A stretch of DNA of 5,715 nt from CAZDKO01 sp964506075 [NCBI: uncultured bacterium] (GTDB lineage: Bacteria; CAZDME01; JAYEMH01): the NCBI GenBank assembly GCA_964506075.1, contig CAZDKO010000053.1:1-5715 (forward strand), given 5' to 3'. A model generated the notes under the pieces. The model had not been told where the DNA came from. It did not search any database and was given only the letters and a program-made list of their open reading frames with translations. This document shows, in pieces, positions 1 through 4,886 of the stretch; position 1 is the first letter of the stretch, and each line of letters starts with the position of its first letter. The position numbers and the translations under genes were made by a program.

Positions 1-60
1 GCCTTTACCATCTTTTTAGTCGTCAAAGGGATAAACACCTTGAAAAGAAAAAAGGCCTGA
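1..60 (+). CDS. mscL: MscL large-conductance mechanosensitive channel, C-terminal end (partial)
   Basis: The window opens inside a reading frame (frame 1) of 19 residues ending at TGA 58-60. The visible peptide, AFTIFLVVKGINTLKRKKA, matches the end of the second transmembrane helix and the following basic segment of MscL, where the family has a pattern like A-F-x-I-F-L-x-x-K-x-I-N-x-L-x-R-K. MscL is a pentameric inner-membrane channel that opens under membrane tension to release solutes on hypo-osmotic shock. The protein stops just after the basic patch and so lacks the longer cytoplasmic helix of the E. coli protein, which is common in short homologues. Only the tail is visible, so the call rests on 19 residues. 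Another membrane protein with a similar tail cannot be excluded. Confidence 0.7.
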   Translation, partial: AFTIFLVVKGINTLKRKKA

Positions 61-64
61 GGAT

Positions 65-88
65 TACCGGGATGATGCCGGTGTATTT
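65..88 (+). terminator. Possible weak terminator hairpin after mscL
   Basis: ACCGG at 66-70 pairs with CCGGT at 78-82 across a 7-base loop, six bases after the mscL stop codon, and is followed by TATTTT. The stem is only 5 bp and the T-run is short and interrupted, so termination here would be inefficient if real. Confidence 0.3.
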
Positions 89-119
89 TCCTATTCGAAA
101 ATTTCCCCGTCAAAATTAG

Positions 120-148
120 TTGTTGTTTGGGGTGTCATTTGCTATAAT
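120..148 (+). promoter_or_regulatory. Sigma-70-type promoter with extended -10, upstream of the DUF5674 gene
   Basis: TTGTTG at 120-125 (-35, three of six consensus bases) lies 17 bases before a perfect TATAAT at 143-148. The -10 is preceded by TGC at 140-142, giving an extended -10 (TGnTATAAT). Transcription would start near 155, giving a leader of about 50 bases before the start codon at 206. The leader is AT-rich and shows no clear riboswitch or strong hairpin. This is the best promoter in the window and probably drives the two-gene unit 206-827. Confidence 0.6.
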
Positions 149-205
149 AATATTACTTAAGCCAAAATATTTGATTTTAATTTTTATGCCATAATATATT
201 AAGAA

Positions 206-535
206 ATGCCCTTAATCATCCGTAATAAAATAGAGCCGGAAACCCTCAAGAAGATAGCTGAAGATTTAAAAGGCTATATAAAAATTGTAGTTGATGTCCG
301 CCGTGAAGTCCTGGCTGCCGGTGGAGAAAAGCATGCCGACGGCGAACAGCTTCTTTTGGAAGACGGGAGCTTACAGGAAGATTTATGGGGAGCCGGTTTA
401 GATCTGGAAACAGGCGGAATAGATTTTGATTCCCTGATTAATTTAAGGCCGTTACGGAATAGAAGCCGTGAAATATTAGATGAAGAAATACGTAAAAAGG
501 TTGCCGCGATAATTCAATCTTTATTGAAGGGTTAA
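206..535 (+). CDS. DUF5674 family protein (function unknown)
   Basis: This 109-residue soluble protein has no signal peptide or membrane segment. It matches my recollection of the DUF5674 family in length and in its conserved blocks: a hydrophobic VVDVRREV strand at about 28-35, GGEKHAD at 39-45, an acidic LLLEDGSLQEDLWG block at 49-62, IDFDSLINLRP at 72-82, and NRSREI at 85-90 before a C-terminal helix. The family has no established function that I know of. The conserved His, Asp, Asn and Arg residues could form a binding or catalytic site, but that is inference. The ATG at 206 is the first start in frame after the promoter. Its ribosome-binding site is poor (only AAGAA just upstream), so initiation may be weak or helped by the AT-rich leader. 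The next gene starts four bases after this stop codon, indicating an operon. Confidence 0.75.
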   Translation: MPLIIRNKIEPETLKKIAEDLKGYIKIVVDVRREVLAAGGEKHADGEQLLLEDGSLQEDLWGAGLDLETGGIDFDSLINLRPLRNRSREILDEEIRKKVAAIIQSLLKG

Positions 536-539
536 TTGA

Positions 540-827
540 ATGGACGCCCGGGAAATAATTTTAAATATTGCCGTAAATTTAGGCCGCTTGTGCCGCTTCG
601 CTATGGAAGGCCGTCAGGCGCGAGTGGAACAGTTTTTAGCTCAAACTGAAGAATATCTCAAGTCCCTGGAATCCCTCCCGAAAACAAGCCGTTTCCTTCC
701 CACCTATGAATGGTTCAAGAATGACTTTGAACGTCTCTCCCGTGATGTCCGTATGGATGCCGATTGGGCTGAATCTATGCTTACCTGGGCGAACATCCTG
801 TCTCATCGGGCTTCTTTATTAACATAA
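540..827 (+). CDS. Small conserved helical protein, partner of the DUF5674 gene (function unknown)
   Basis: This is a 95-residue, predicted all-helical soluble protein without signal peptide, membrane segment or cysteine. The N-terminal half has the helical segment LNIAVNLGRLCRFAMEGRQ (residues 8-26) and an amphipathic helix to about residue 46. A linker, LPKTSRFLPTYEWF, leads to a C-terminal helix containing DWAESMLTWANILSHRASL. I recall similar small proteins as hypothetical neighbours of DUF5674 genes, but I know no assigned function. The start is well supported: GAAGGG at 526-531 lies 8 bases before the ATG, inside the last codons of the upstream gene, so the two genes are probably translationally coupled. 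The paired arrangement suggests a two-component complex or a toxin-antitoxin-like module. No known toxin fold is recognisable, so this stays speculative. Confidence 0.6.
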   Translation: MDAREIILNIAVNLGRLCRFAMEGRQARVEQFLAQTEEYLKSLESLPKTSRFLPTYEWFKNDFERLSRDVRMDADWAESMLTWANILSHRASLLT

Positions 828-909
828 TTATCCCCAGGCGCGGGGTGGCTATAAGGTTATAGTTCGTAATTATTGGAATATCTGATTTATAGACGAAAGG
901 GGGGGAGTA

Positions 910-1689
910 ATGAAAAAAATCTCGTTTATTGTTGTTCCGTTAGCGTTATTTATCTTTAGCGTTCCGGCAATGGCCGATGAAATTGAAGAGTGGAAATTTT
1001 CTATATCCCCCTATTTATGGATGCCGCATATAGACGGTGAAATAATTGTCAAAAACCACGAAGCCAAGTTTGATATGGATTTTAACGATATATTTAACCT
1101 TGTTAACTATGGCCTGATGCTCCGCGGGGAAGCCTGGCATGGAAAATACGGATTAATGGCCGATGTAATGTATCTAAATCTCAGCAAAGAAGTCAATATG
1201 GAGCACCCTTATGTGAACGTGGAGGCTAAAATTTCCGGTAAGGCGGTGTTTTCTGATTTTACCCTGGGTTATCAGCTGAAAGATTTTCCGCAAATGTCGG
1301 GTGTCTCTTTTGAAGCGCTGGCCGGGTTTAGATATGTATATCTTCAGGCCAAATTAAATTATGAAGGGACGGCCGGTCCGACGGTCTATGACGGCAAATG
1401 GCAGGACAGAGAATACTGGTTTGACCCGATACTTGGCGGCCGTGTAAAAATAAATCTTACGGATAAACTTTTAGTTGCCGTCAGAGCCGACGTGGGTGGT
1501 TTTAATGTCGGATCTGATATGAGCTGGCATATCCTTTCAGAAATTGATTACCGGATATGGGAAAATGCCTCACTTAATATCGGCTACCGTCTTCTGGATA
1601 TAGATTATAAATCCGGAAACGACCGGGATGAATTCCAACTGGATACCCGGTTAAGCGGGCCGACGGTAAGTATGACGTTTTTCTTTTAA
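910..1689 (+). CDS. Exported outer-membrane beta-barrel protein
   Basis: This 259-residue protein begins with a clear Sec signal peptide: MKK, a hydrophobic core at about 4-18, and a likely cleavage after AMA at 20-22. The mature part has alternating hydrophobic/polar strands rich in Tyr, Trp and Phe, for example ISPYLWMPHIDGE at 32-44, YGLMLRGEAW at 67-76, YGLMADVMYLNL at 80-91, FEALAGFRYVYLQAKLNY at 134-151, and NIGYRLLDIDYK at 223-234. It ends in VSMTFFF with a C-terminal Phe, the usual recognition signal for BAM-mediated insertion of outer-membrane barrels. The opening SPYLWMPHIDGE motif matches a widespread family of uncharacterised barrel proteins of similar size. A strong ribosome-binding site (AAAGGGGGGGAG, 896-906... 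just before ATG) supports the start. It lies 25 bases upstream of the exported amidase and may share its transcript. A pore, enzyme or structural role cannot be told apart from sequence. Confidence 0.75.
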   Translation: MKKISFIVVPLALFIFSVPAMADEIEEWKFSISPYLWMPHIDGEIIVKNHEAKFDMDFNDIFNLVNYGLMLRGEAWHGKYGLMADVMYLNLSKEVNMEHPYVNVEAKISGKAVFSDFTLGYQLKDFPQMSGVSFEALAGFRYVYLQAKLNYEGTAGPTVYDGKWQDREYWFDPILGGRVKINLTDKLLVAVRADVGGFNVGSDMSWHILSEIDYRIWENASLNIGYRLLDIDYKSGNDRDEFQLDTRLSGPTVSMTFFF

Positions 1690-1714
1690 GGTGTCTTGAC
1701 GAGAGGGGGTATAA

Positions 1715-2830
1715 ATGAATAAAAAACGAATTATATGGCTAGGGGTGATGGTTTCATTTTTTATAGTTGCCGGCTTTAAGGTATCTTTTGCCTGCACGGA
1801 TTTTCAGATTAAAGCCGAAGACGGTTCGGTAATAATCGCGCGCACGAATGAATTTGGCGTGCCGGCGGATTCCGGTATCGTTTTTGAACCGGCCGGTAAA
1901 GAGTTTTCCGGTTTGACACCGGACGGGGGGAAGGGTTTAAGCTGGAAATCTAAATACGGGTTTCTCGCTATTAACGGACTGGGTTTAAAAGAAAATTTTA
2001 TTGATGGAATGAATGAAGCCGGACTTTCCGCCGGATTATTATTGTTTGTGGAGAGCGAATTTGAAACCGTCAATAAAAAGAATTCTAATCAGGCGGTCAG
2101 TATTTTGAATCTATGCTCGTGGGTTCTGGGTAATTTTTCATCCGTGGAAGAAGTAAAAAAAGCCCTTTCCGGGATTTCTGTTTTTGGTGAGGTGGTGCCG
2201 CAGCTGGGCGGGCCGCTCCCTTTACATATGGCCGTGCATGATGCCGCCGGAAATAACCTCGTTATTGAGTTTATAAACGGAGAAAAGAAAATATACGATA
2301 ATCCCATCGGCGTAATGACGAATATGCCCGAGTTTTCCTGGCAGATGACGAACCTCCGCAATTATCTTAACCTGAACTCACTTAACGCTAAGCCCAAGAC
2401 TTTTTCCGGCGTCCGGATTGATAAAACCGGACAGGGTAACGGCTGGCTGGGTCTTCCCGGTGACTGGACTCCGTCTTCCCGTTTTGTGCGCATCGTGCAG
2501 ATAGTCAATGCCGCTTTTCCGGCCCAAAACGCCAGGGAAGCCCTTATTCTTTCCGGGCACATTATGAATACCGTAGATATACCGCACGGCGTGATAAAAG
2601 AGGAACAAAACGATGAAAAGTCACCGGTCATCAGCGAATACACTCAGTGGACAGTTTACAAAGACCTGACGAATAAAATATTATATTTCCGCACTTACGA
2701 AAATCCGAACTTAAGATTTATAGACCTGAAAAAGCTGATAGCTATGCCTTCTGGAAAATTTCAGCCGGTACCGATGTCAACCGGCCCCGGAGCTGAAGAT
2801 ATTACCGGTATAATGGTGTTACACAAATAA
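1715..2830 (+). CDS. Exported choloylglycine hydrolase / penicillin V acylase family amidase (linear amide C-N hydrolase)
   Basis: This 371-residue Ntn-hydrolase cleaves linear amide bonds using an N-terminal cysteine. A signal peptide (about 1-26) ends in SFA directly before Cys27. The expected nucleophile therefore becomes residue 1 after signal peptidase cleavage in the periplasm. The residues before the Cys do not make a good lipobox. Family landmarks fit by spacing: Arg43 (Cys+16) in ARTNEF, the conserved DGMNEAGLSAG at 98-107, Asn203 in VMTNMPEF, and Arg256 in TPSSRFVR. These correspond to the catalytic Arg18, Asn175 and Arg228 of bile salt hydrolase. The Asp21 position is Glu46, and the Asn/Tyr82 position appears to be Leu (GLLLF, 107-111), so the substrate is probably not a classical bile salt. 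Penicillin V, N-acyl homoserine lactones or other N-acyl amides are alternatives. The AGAGGGGGT ribosome-binding site at 1702-1710 supports the start. The stop codon lies inside the left repeat of the downstream mobile element. Confidence 0.85.
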   Translation: MNKKRIIWLGVMVSFFIVAGFKVSFACTDFQIKAEDGSVIIARTNEFGVPADSGIVFEPAGKEFSGLTPDGGKGLSWKSKYGFLAINGLGLKENFIDGMNEAGLSAGLLLFVESEFETVNKKNSNQAVSILNLCSWVLGNFSSVEEVKKALSGISVFGEVVPQLGGPLPLHMAVHDAAGNNLVIEFINGEKKIYDNPIGVMTNMPEFSWQMTNLRNYLNLNSLNAKPKTFSGVRIDKTGQGNGWLGLPGDWTPSSRFVRIVQIVNAAFPAQNAREALILSGHIMNTVDIPHGVIKEEQNDEKSPVISEYTQWTVYKDLTNKILYFRTYENPNLRFIDLKKLIAMPSGKFQPVPMSTGPGAEDITGIMVLHK

Positions 2831-2853
2831 GGTTGAACCTTAAGTGTGAAAAA
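2819..2853. repeat. Left palindromic direct repeat of the Y1 element
   Basis: The copy runs from TTACAC at 2819 to GAAAAA ending at 2853. Arms 2822-2834 and 2836-2848 pair at 11 of 13 positions around G2835. The core is TAAGGTT-G-AACCTTA, and an outer CACA/TGTG stem follows after a 2x2 mismatch. The repeat overlaps the last amidase codons and its TAA (2828-2830), and also contains a GTG (2846) that could serve as an alternative transposase start. Confidence 0.8.
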
Positions 2854-2863
2854 TTGGTGTAAA

Positions 2864-3739
2864 ATGAAGGGTAAGCGAATTTCCAATTATAGAAATAAGA
2901 TTATCAGCGCGGGAGAAGTCTATCATATTACGCAACGGGCACCGGGAAAAGAAATGCTTTTTATAGAGGATAACGATTATCTTACCATGTTGGCCCTTAT
3001 AAAAGAGAGGGCTAAGGAATTTAATTTAGAGGTTTTCGCTTTTTGTCTTATGCCTAATCACTTTCATCTTCTTTTAAGGATAAGAGAACCTAATCTTTCC
3101 GCGGCTATGCATTCTTTGAATACCTCTTACGGGATGAGATTTAACAAAAAGTATCAAAGGAAAGGCCATGTTTTTTGTGGTGTATACAGGGCATCAAACT
3201 GTTTAGATGATGTGCATTTAATTGGGAGTTCAATTTATATCCACCTCAATCCCGAAAAAGCAGGGATAATAAAACACGCTTTAGGCTATCGGTGGTCGTC
3301 GGCAAGTCTTTATGCTAAGATGGGAATCAAAAGTTTCGTTAAGCTCGATTTTATCCTAAAAATAATCAGCGAAAATTTACAAGAGGCTTCCTGTGTCTAT
3401 AAGAGGATGTTAATAAATTCCTCTAAAGTACCTTATGATAATATTATGGAAATCCCTAAGGCGGGATTAAATTTTTCCAAGTCGATATTTAAAAACTTAT
3501 TGGAGGTTTTGCCAGGAAAAACAATAAGGAAAGATTTTATATCTGCCGAGATAACCTTAGATGAAATGATAGAAAAATTTAGAAATAAGAAACAGAGAAA
3601 CAAACCAGAGGAGAAATCAGCTCTGATCTGTTTAGTTGAGCAATTAAAAAGCCGAAGGTTTAATATGACTGAAATAGCTCAAATGTTAAATATTAACCGG
3701 CGAACCCTATATTATTACACAAATAAGGTTCAACCTTAA
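2864..3739 (+). CDS. Y1 (HUH) transposase, RAYT/IS200-like, with C-terminal helix-turn-helix
   Basis: This 291-residue single-strand DNA transposase cuts and rejoins hairpin-bearing ends through one catalytic tyrosine. The N-terminal domain begins with YHITQRAPGKE at 20-30. The HUH motif is MPNHFHLLL at 63-71, with metal-binding His66 and His68. The KRKGHVFCGVYR-like block is near 98-110 (seen here as YQRKGHVFCGVYR). The catalytic Tyr125 is in YIHLNPEKAGI, and YRWSSASLY at 142-150 is the usual end of the Y1 domain. A long extension follows and ends in a helix-turn-helix (about 254-285: MTEIAQMLNINRRTLYYY), probably DNA binding. I chose ATG 2864, with GGTG four bases upstream. An in-frame GTG at 2846, inside the left repeat, would add six residues, and neither start has a strong ribosome-binding site. 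The last codons (TNKVQP and stop) lie within the right repeat. No tnpB or other partner gene is present. Confidence 0.85.
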   Translation: MKGKRISNYRNKIISAGEVYHITQRAPGKEMLFIEDNDYLTMLALIKERAKEFNLEVFAFCLMPNHFHLLLRIREPNLSAAMHSLNTSYGMRFNKKYQRKGHVFCGVYRASNCLDDVHLIGSSIYIHLNPEKAGIIKHALGYRWSSASLYAKMGIKSFVKLDFILKIISENLQEASCVYKRMLINSSKVPYDNIMEIPKAGLNFSKSIFKNLLEVLPGKTIRKDFISAEITLDEMIEKFRNKKQRNKPEEKSALICLVEQLKSRRFNMTEIAQMLNINRRTLYYYTNKVQP

Positions 3740-3749
3740 ATGTGAAAAA
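3715..3749. repeat. Right palindromic direct repeat of the Y1 element
   Basis: This is the second copy of the 35-base repeat, from TTACAC at 3715 to GAAAAA ending at 3749, in the same orientation as the left copy. It differs from it only at 3731 (C for G, the palindrome centre) and 3740 (A for G, an already mismatched position). Arms 3718-3730 and 3732-3744 pair at 11 of 13 positions. It contains the transposase stop codon (3737-3739). Confidence 0.8.
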
Positions 3750-3750
3750 C

Positions 3751-3770
3751 AGACTTTTTGCAGTCTTTCT
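3751..3770 (+). terminator. Possible short terminator hairpin after the mobile element
   Basis: AGACT (3751-3755) pairs with AGTCT (3762-3766) around TTTTGC and is followed by TTCT. A run of five A lies just before it. The stem is short and the T-run imperfect, so it is weak. It lies directly beyond the right repeat and may once have ended the amidase transcript, before the element separated them. Confidence 0.35.
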
Positions 3771-3788
3771 ACCTTAAGGGAAAACATA

Positions 3789-4628
3789 ATGAAAAAGAAT
3801 AATATAAAAAAAATTGTCCGGCAGGGTTATACCGAAGTAGCCAAAAGTAACCGCTCCTGTTGCGCTCCCAAGGATTCTTGCGGATGTACACTTACCGGTG
3901 AAAAAATCAGCCAAAATATAGGTTACTCTGATGACGATATTAGGGTTGTTCCCGGAGGGGCAAACCTGGGGCTTGGTTGTGGTAATCCGGTGGCGCTAGC
4001 CTCTTTGAAAAAAGGCGAGACAGTTCTGGATTTGGGGTCCGGGGCAGGATTTGACTGTTTTCTGGCGGCCCAAAGAGTGGGAAAGAGAGGAAAAGTTATT
4101 GGTATCGATATGACGCCGGAAATGGTAAAAAAGGCCAGGGCGAACGCTAAAAAAGGTGATTATAACCACGTTGAGTTCAGGCTGGGAGAGATTGAAAATT
4201 TACCGGTGGCGAACAACTCTATAGACGTTATTATTTCCAATTGCGTGATTAATCTTTCACCAGACAAAAAAAAGGTATTTAAAGAAGCTTTTAGAGTTCT
4301 TAAGCCGGGAGGCAGATTAATGGTTTCGGATTTAGTTTTAGAGACGGAATTACCTGATTTCATTAAAAATTCCGTTGAGACCTATGTAGGTTGTCTTTCG
4401 GGCGCAATTATAAAAGAGTCGTATTTGAAATACATTAAAGAGACGGGATTTAGCCATATTAAAGTTATTGATGAAACGCATTTTCCGGTAGAAGATATGC
4501 TTAATGATGTCACGGCAAAAGCAGTTATTGAGAATCTTAAAATGAAACCGGAAAAAATAAAAGAGGTGGCTAAGTCAGTGGTAAGCATTAAAATTGCCGC
4601 TATAAAACCAGCGAGGAAAAAACTTTAG
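3789..4628 (+). CDS. arsM: Arsenite S-adenosylmethionine methyltransferase ArsM
   Basis: This 279-residue cytoplasmic enzyme transfers methyl groups from S-adenosylmethionine to As(III), giving methylated and eventually volatile arsenicals. The order matches bacterial ArsM: an N-terminal Cys cluster (Cys24, Cys25, Cys31, Cys33), the conserved IGYSDDDIRVVPGGANLGLGCGNP region at 44-67 with Cys64, SAM motif I VLDLGSGAGFDC at 79-90, the acidic GIDMTPEMV at 105-113, NCVINL with Cys152, LKPGGRLMVSD at 171-181, and GCLSGA with Cys202. Cys152 and Cys202 are 50 residues apart, the same spacing as the arsenic-binding Cys174 and Cys224 of the algal enzyme CmArsM, and Cys64 is a plausible third ligand. 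AAGGG at 3776-3780, eight bases before ATG, supports the start. No arsR, arsenic transporter or arsenate reductase is adjacent in the window, so regulation is unclear. The gene lies just beyond the transposon. Confidence 0.92.
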   Translation: MKKNNIKKIVRQGYTEVAKSNRSCCAPKDSCGCTLTGEKISQNIGYSDDDIRVVPGGANLGLGCGNPVALASLKKGETVLDLGSGAGFDCFLAAQRVGKRGKVIGIDMTPEMVKKARANAKKGDYNHVEFRLGEIENLPVANNSIDVIISNCVINLSPDKKKVFKEAFRVLKPGGRLMVSDLVLETELPDFIKNSVETYVGCLSGAIIKESYLKYIKETGFSHIKVIDETHFPVEDMLNDVTAKAVIENLKMKPEKIKEVAKSVVSIKIAAIKPARKKL

Positions 4629-4825
4629 ATAATTCCCACCTGAAGAGCCCCATTTTTTAACGGCAAGCGCAAAAATACCCTCTTAGATTCAAGCCAAATC
4701 TTACCTTGTCCATAATGAACATAAATTTGATTTTTAATAAGCCAATATGCTATACTTAAGCTACATAAAACCTCAGCATAAAATATCCAAATGTATAATA
4801 ATCCAAGTGGACTGATTTCAGGCAA
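4625..4825 (-). pseudogene. Decayed histidine-kinase C-terminus (ATPase domain remnant)
   Basis: On the - strand a 66-residue open stretch contains LSIAYWLIKN (about 4757-4730) and then GKIWLES (4705-4685) and LPLK (4664-4653). These are, in the right order, the G2-box helix (GLGLSIAYxIIKxHGGKIWVES in kinases) and the final strand (FxLPLK) of a histidine-kinase HATPase_c domain. The canonical GTGLGL glycines are missing. HGG is replaced by HYGQG after what looks like a small insertion, and the usual GxGSxFxF segment between ES and LPLK is shortened. No kinase N-terminal part, HisKA domain or good start is visible upstream, where the DNA becomes very AT-rich. I read this as a relic rather than a working gene. 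A chance resemblance remains possible because only about 35 residues match. Confidence 0.4.
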
Positions 4826-4855
4826 AAAGTGAAGATGTCCTTATTTTAAATTTAT

Positions 4856-4861
4856 ATAATT
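4856..4861 (+). promoter_or_regulatory. Possible -10 element upstream of the LamG gene
   Basis: A perfect TATAAT lies 25 bases before the LamG start codon in a very AT-rich stretch. No convincing -35 is found 16-18 bases upstream and there is no extended -10, so this may be chance in AT-rich DNA. Confidence 0.25.
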
Positions 4862-4886
4862 TTTTATTAAGGTAAGGAGCGATATA

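Larger units (their letters stand above)
2819..3749 (+). mobile_element. IS200/RAYT-like element: one Y1 transposase between two palindromic direct repeats
   Basis: A single Y1/HUH transposase gene is bracketed by two 35-base direct repeats, 2819-2853 and 3715-3749, offset by exactly 896 bases and identical at 33 of 35 positions. Each repeat is itself an imperfect palindrome able to form a hairpin as single-stranded DNA, the kind of substrate Y1 transposases recognise at IS200/IS605 ends and at REP sequences. The element sits immediately after the amidase coding sequence. Removing one repeat plus the transposase (896 bases) would leave a single palindrome between the amidase and a small hairpin at 3751-3766. 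The transposase reads as intact. Whether the unit moves, or is a resident RAYT with its REP-like sites, cannot be settled from one copy. Confidence 0.65.

Noticed and set aside
832-845. CCCC/GGGG hairpin after the 95-residue gene as a terminator
   Set aside because: The stem is only 4 bp and is followed by GC-rich then mixed sequence without a T-run.
1715-1800. Lipoprotein signal on the amidase
   Set aside because: Residues before Cys27 (S-F-A) do not fit a lipobox, and the Cys is the expected catalytic nucleophile, which lipidation would block.
1804-2643. Several open frames on the - strand within the amidase gene
   Set aside because: They lie opposite a well-supported family member, have no ribosome-binding sites or recognisable domains, and read as low-complexity Pro/Ser-rich antisense.
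2819-3749. CRISPR array or tandem repeat
   Set aside because: There are only two repeat copies, separated by a transposase gene rather than by a spacer of typical length.
4160-4588. Two open frames on the - strand within arsM
   Set aside because: They are antisense to conserved ArsM motifs and have no recognisable family or start signals.
4809-4825. Sigma-54 promoter upstream of the LamG PEP-CTERM gene
   Set aside because: GG at 4810-4811 and GC at 4823-4824 are 11 bases apart rather than the required 10, and the flanking bases fit the -24/-12 consensus poorly.
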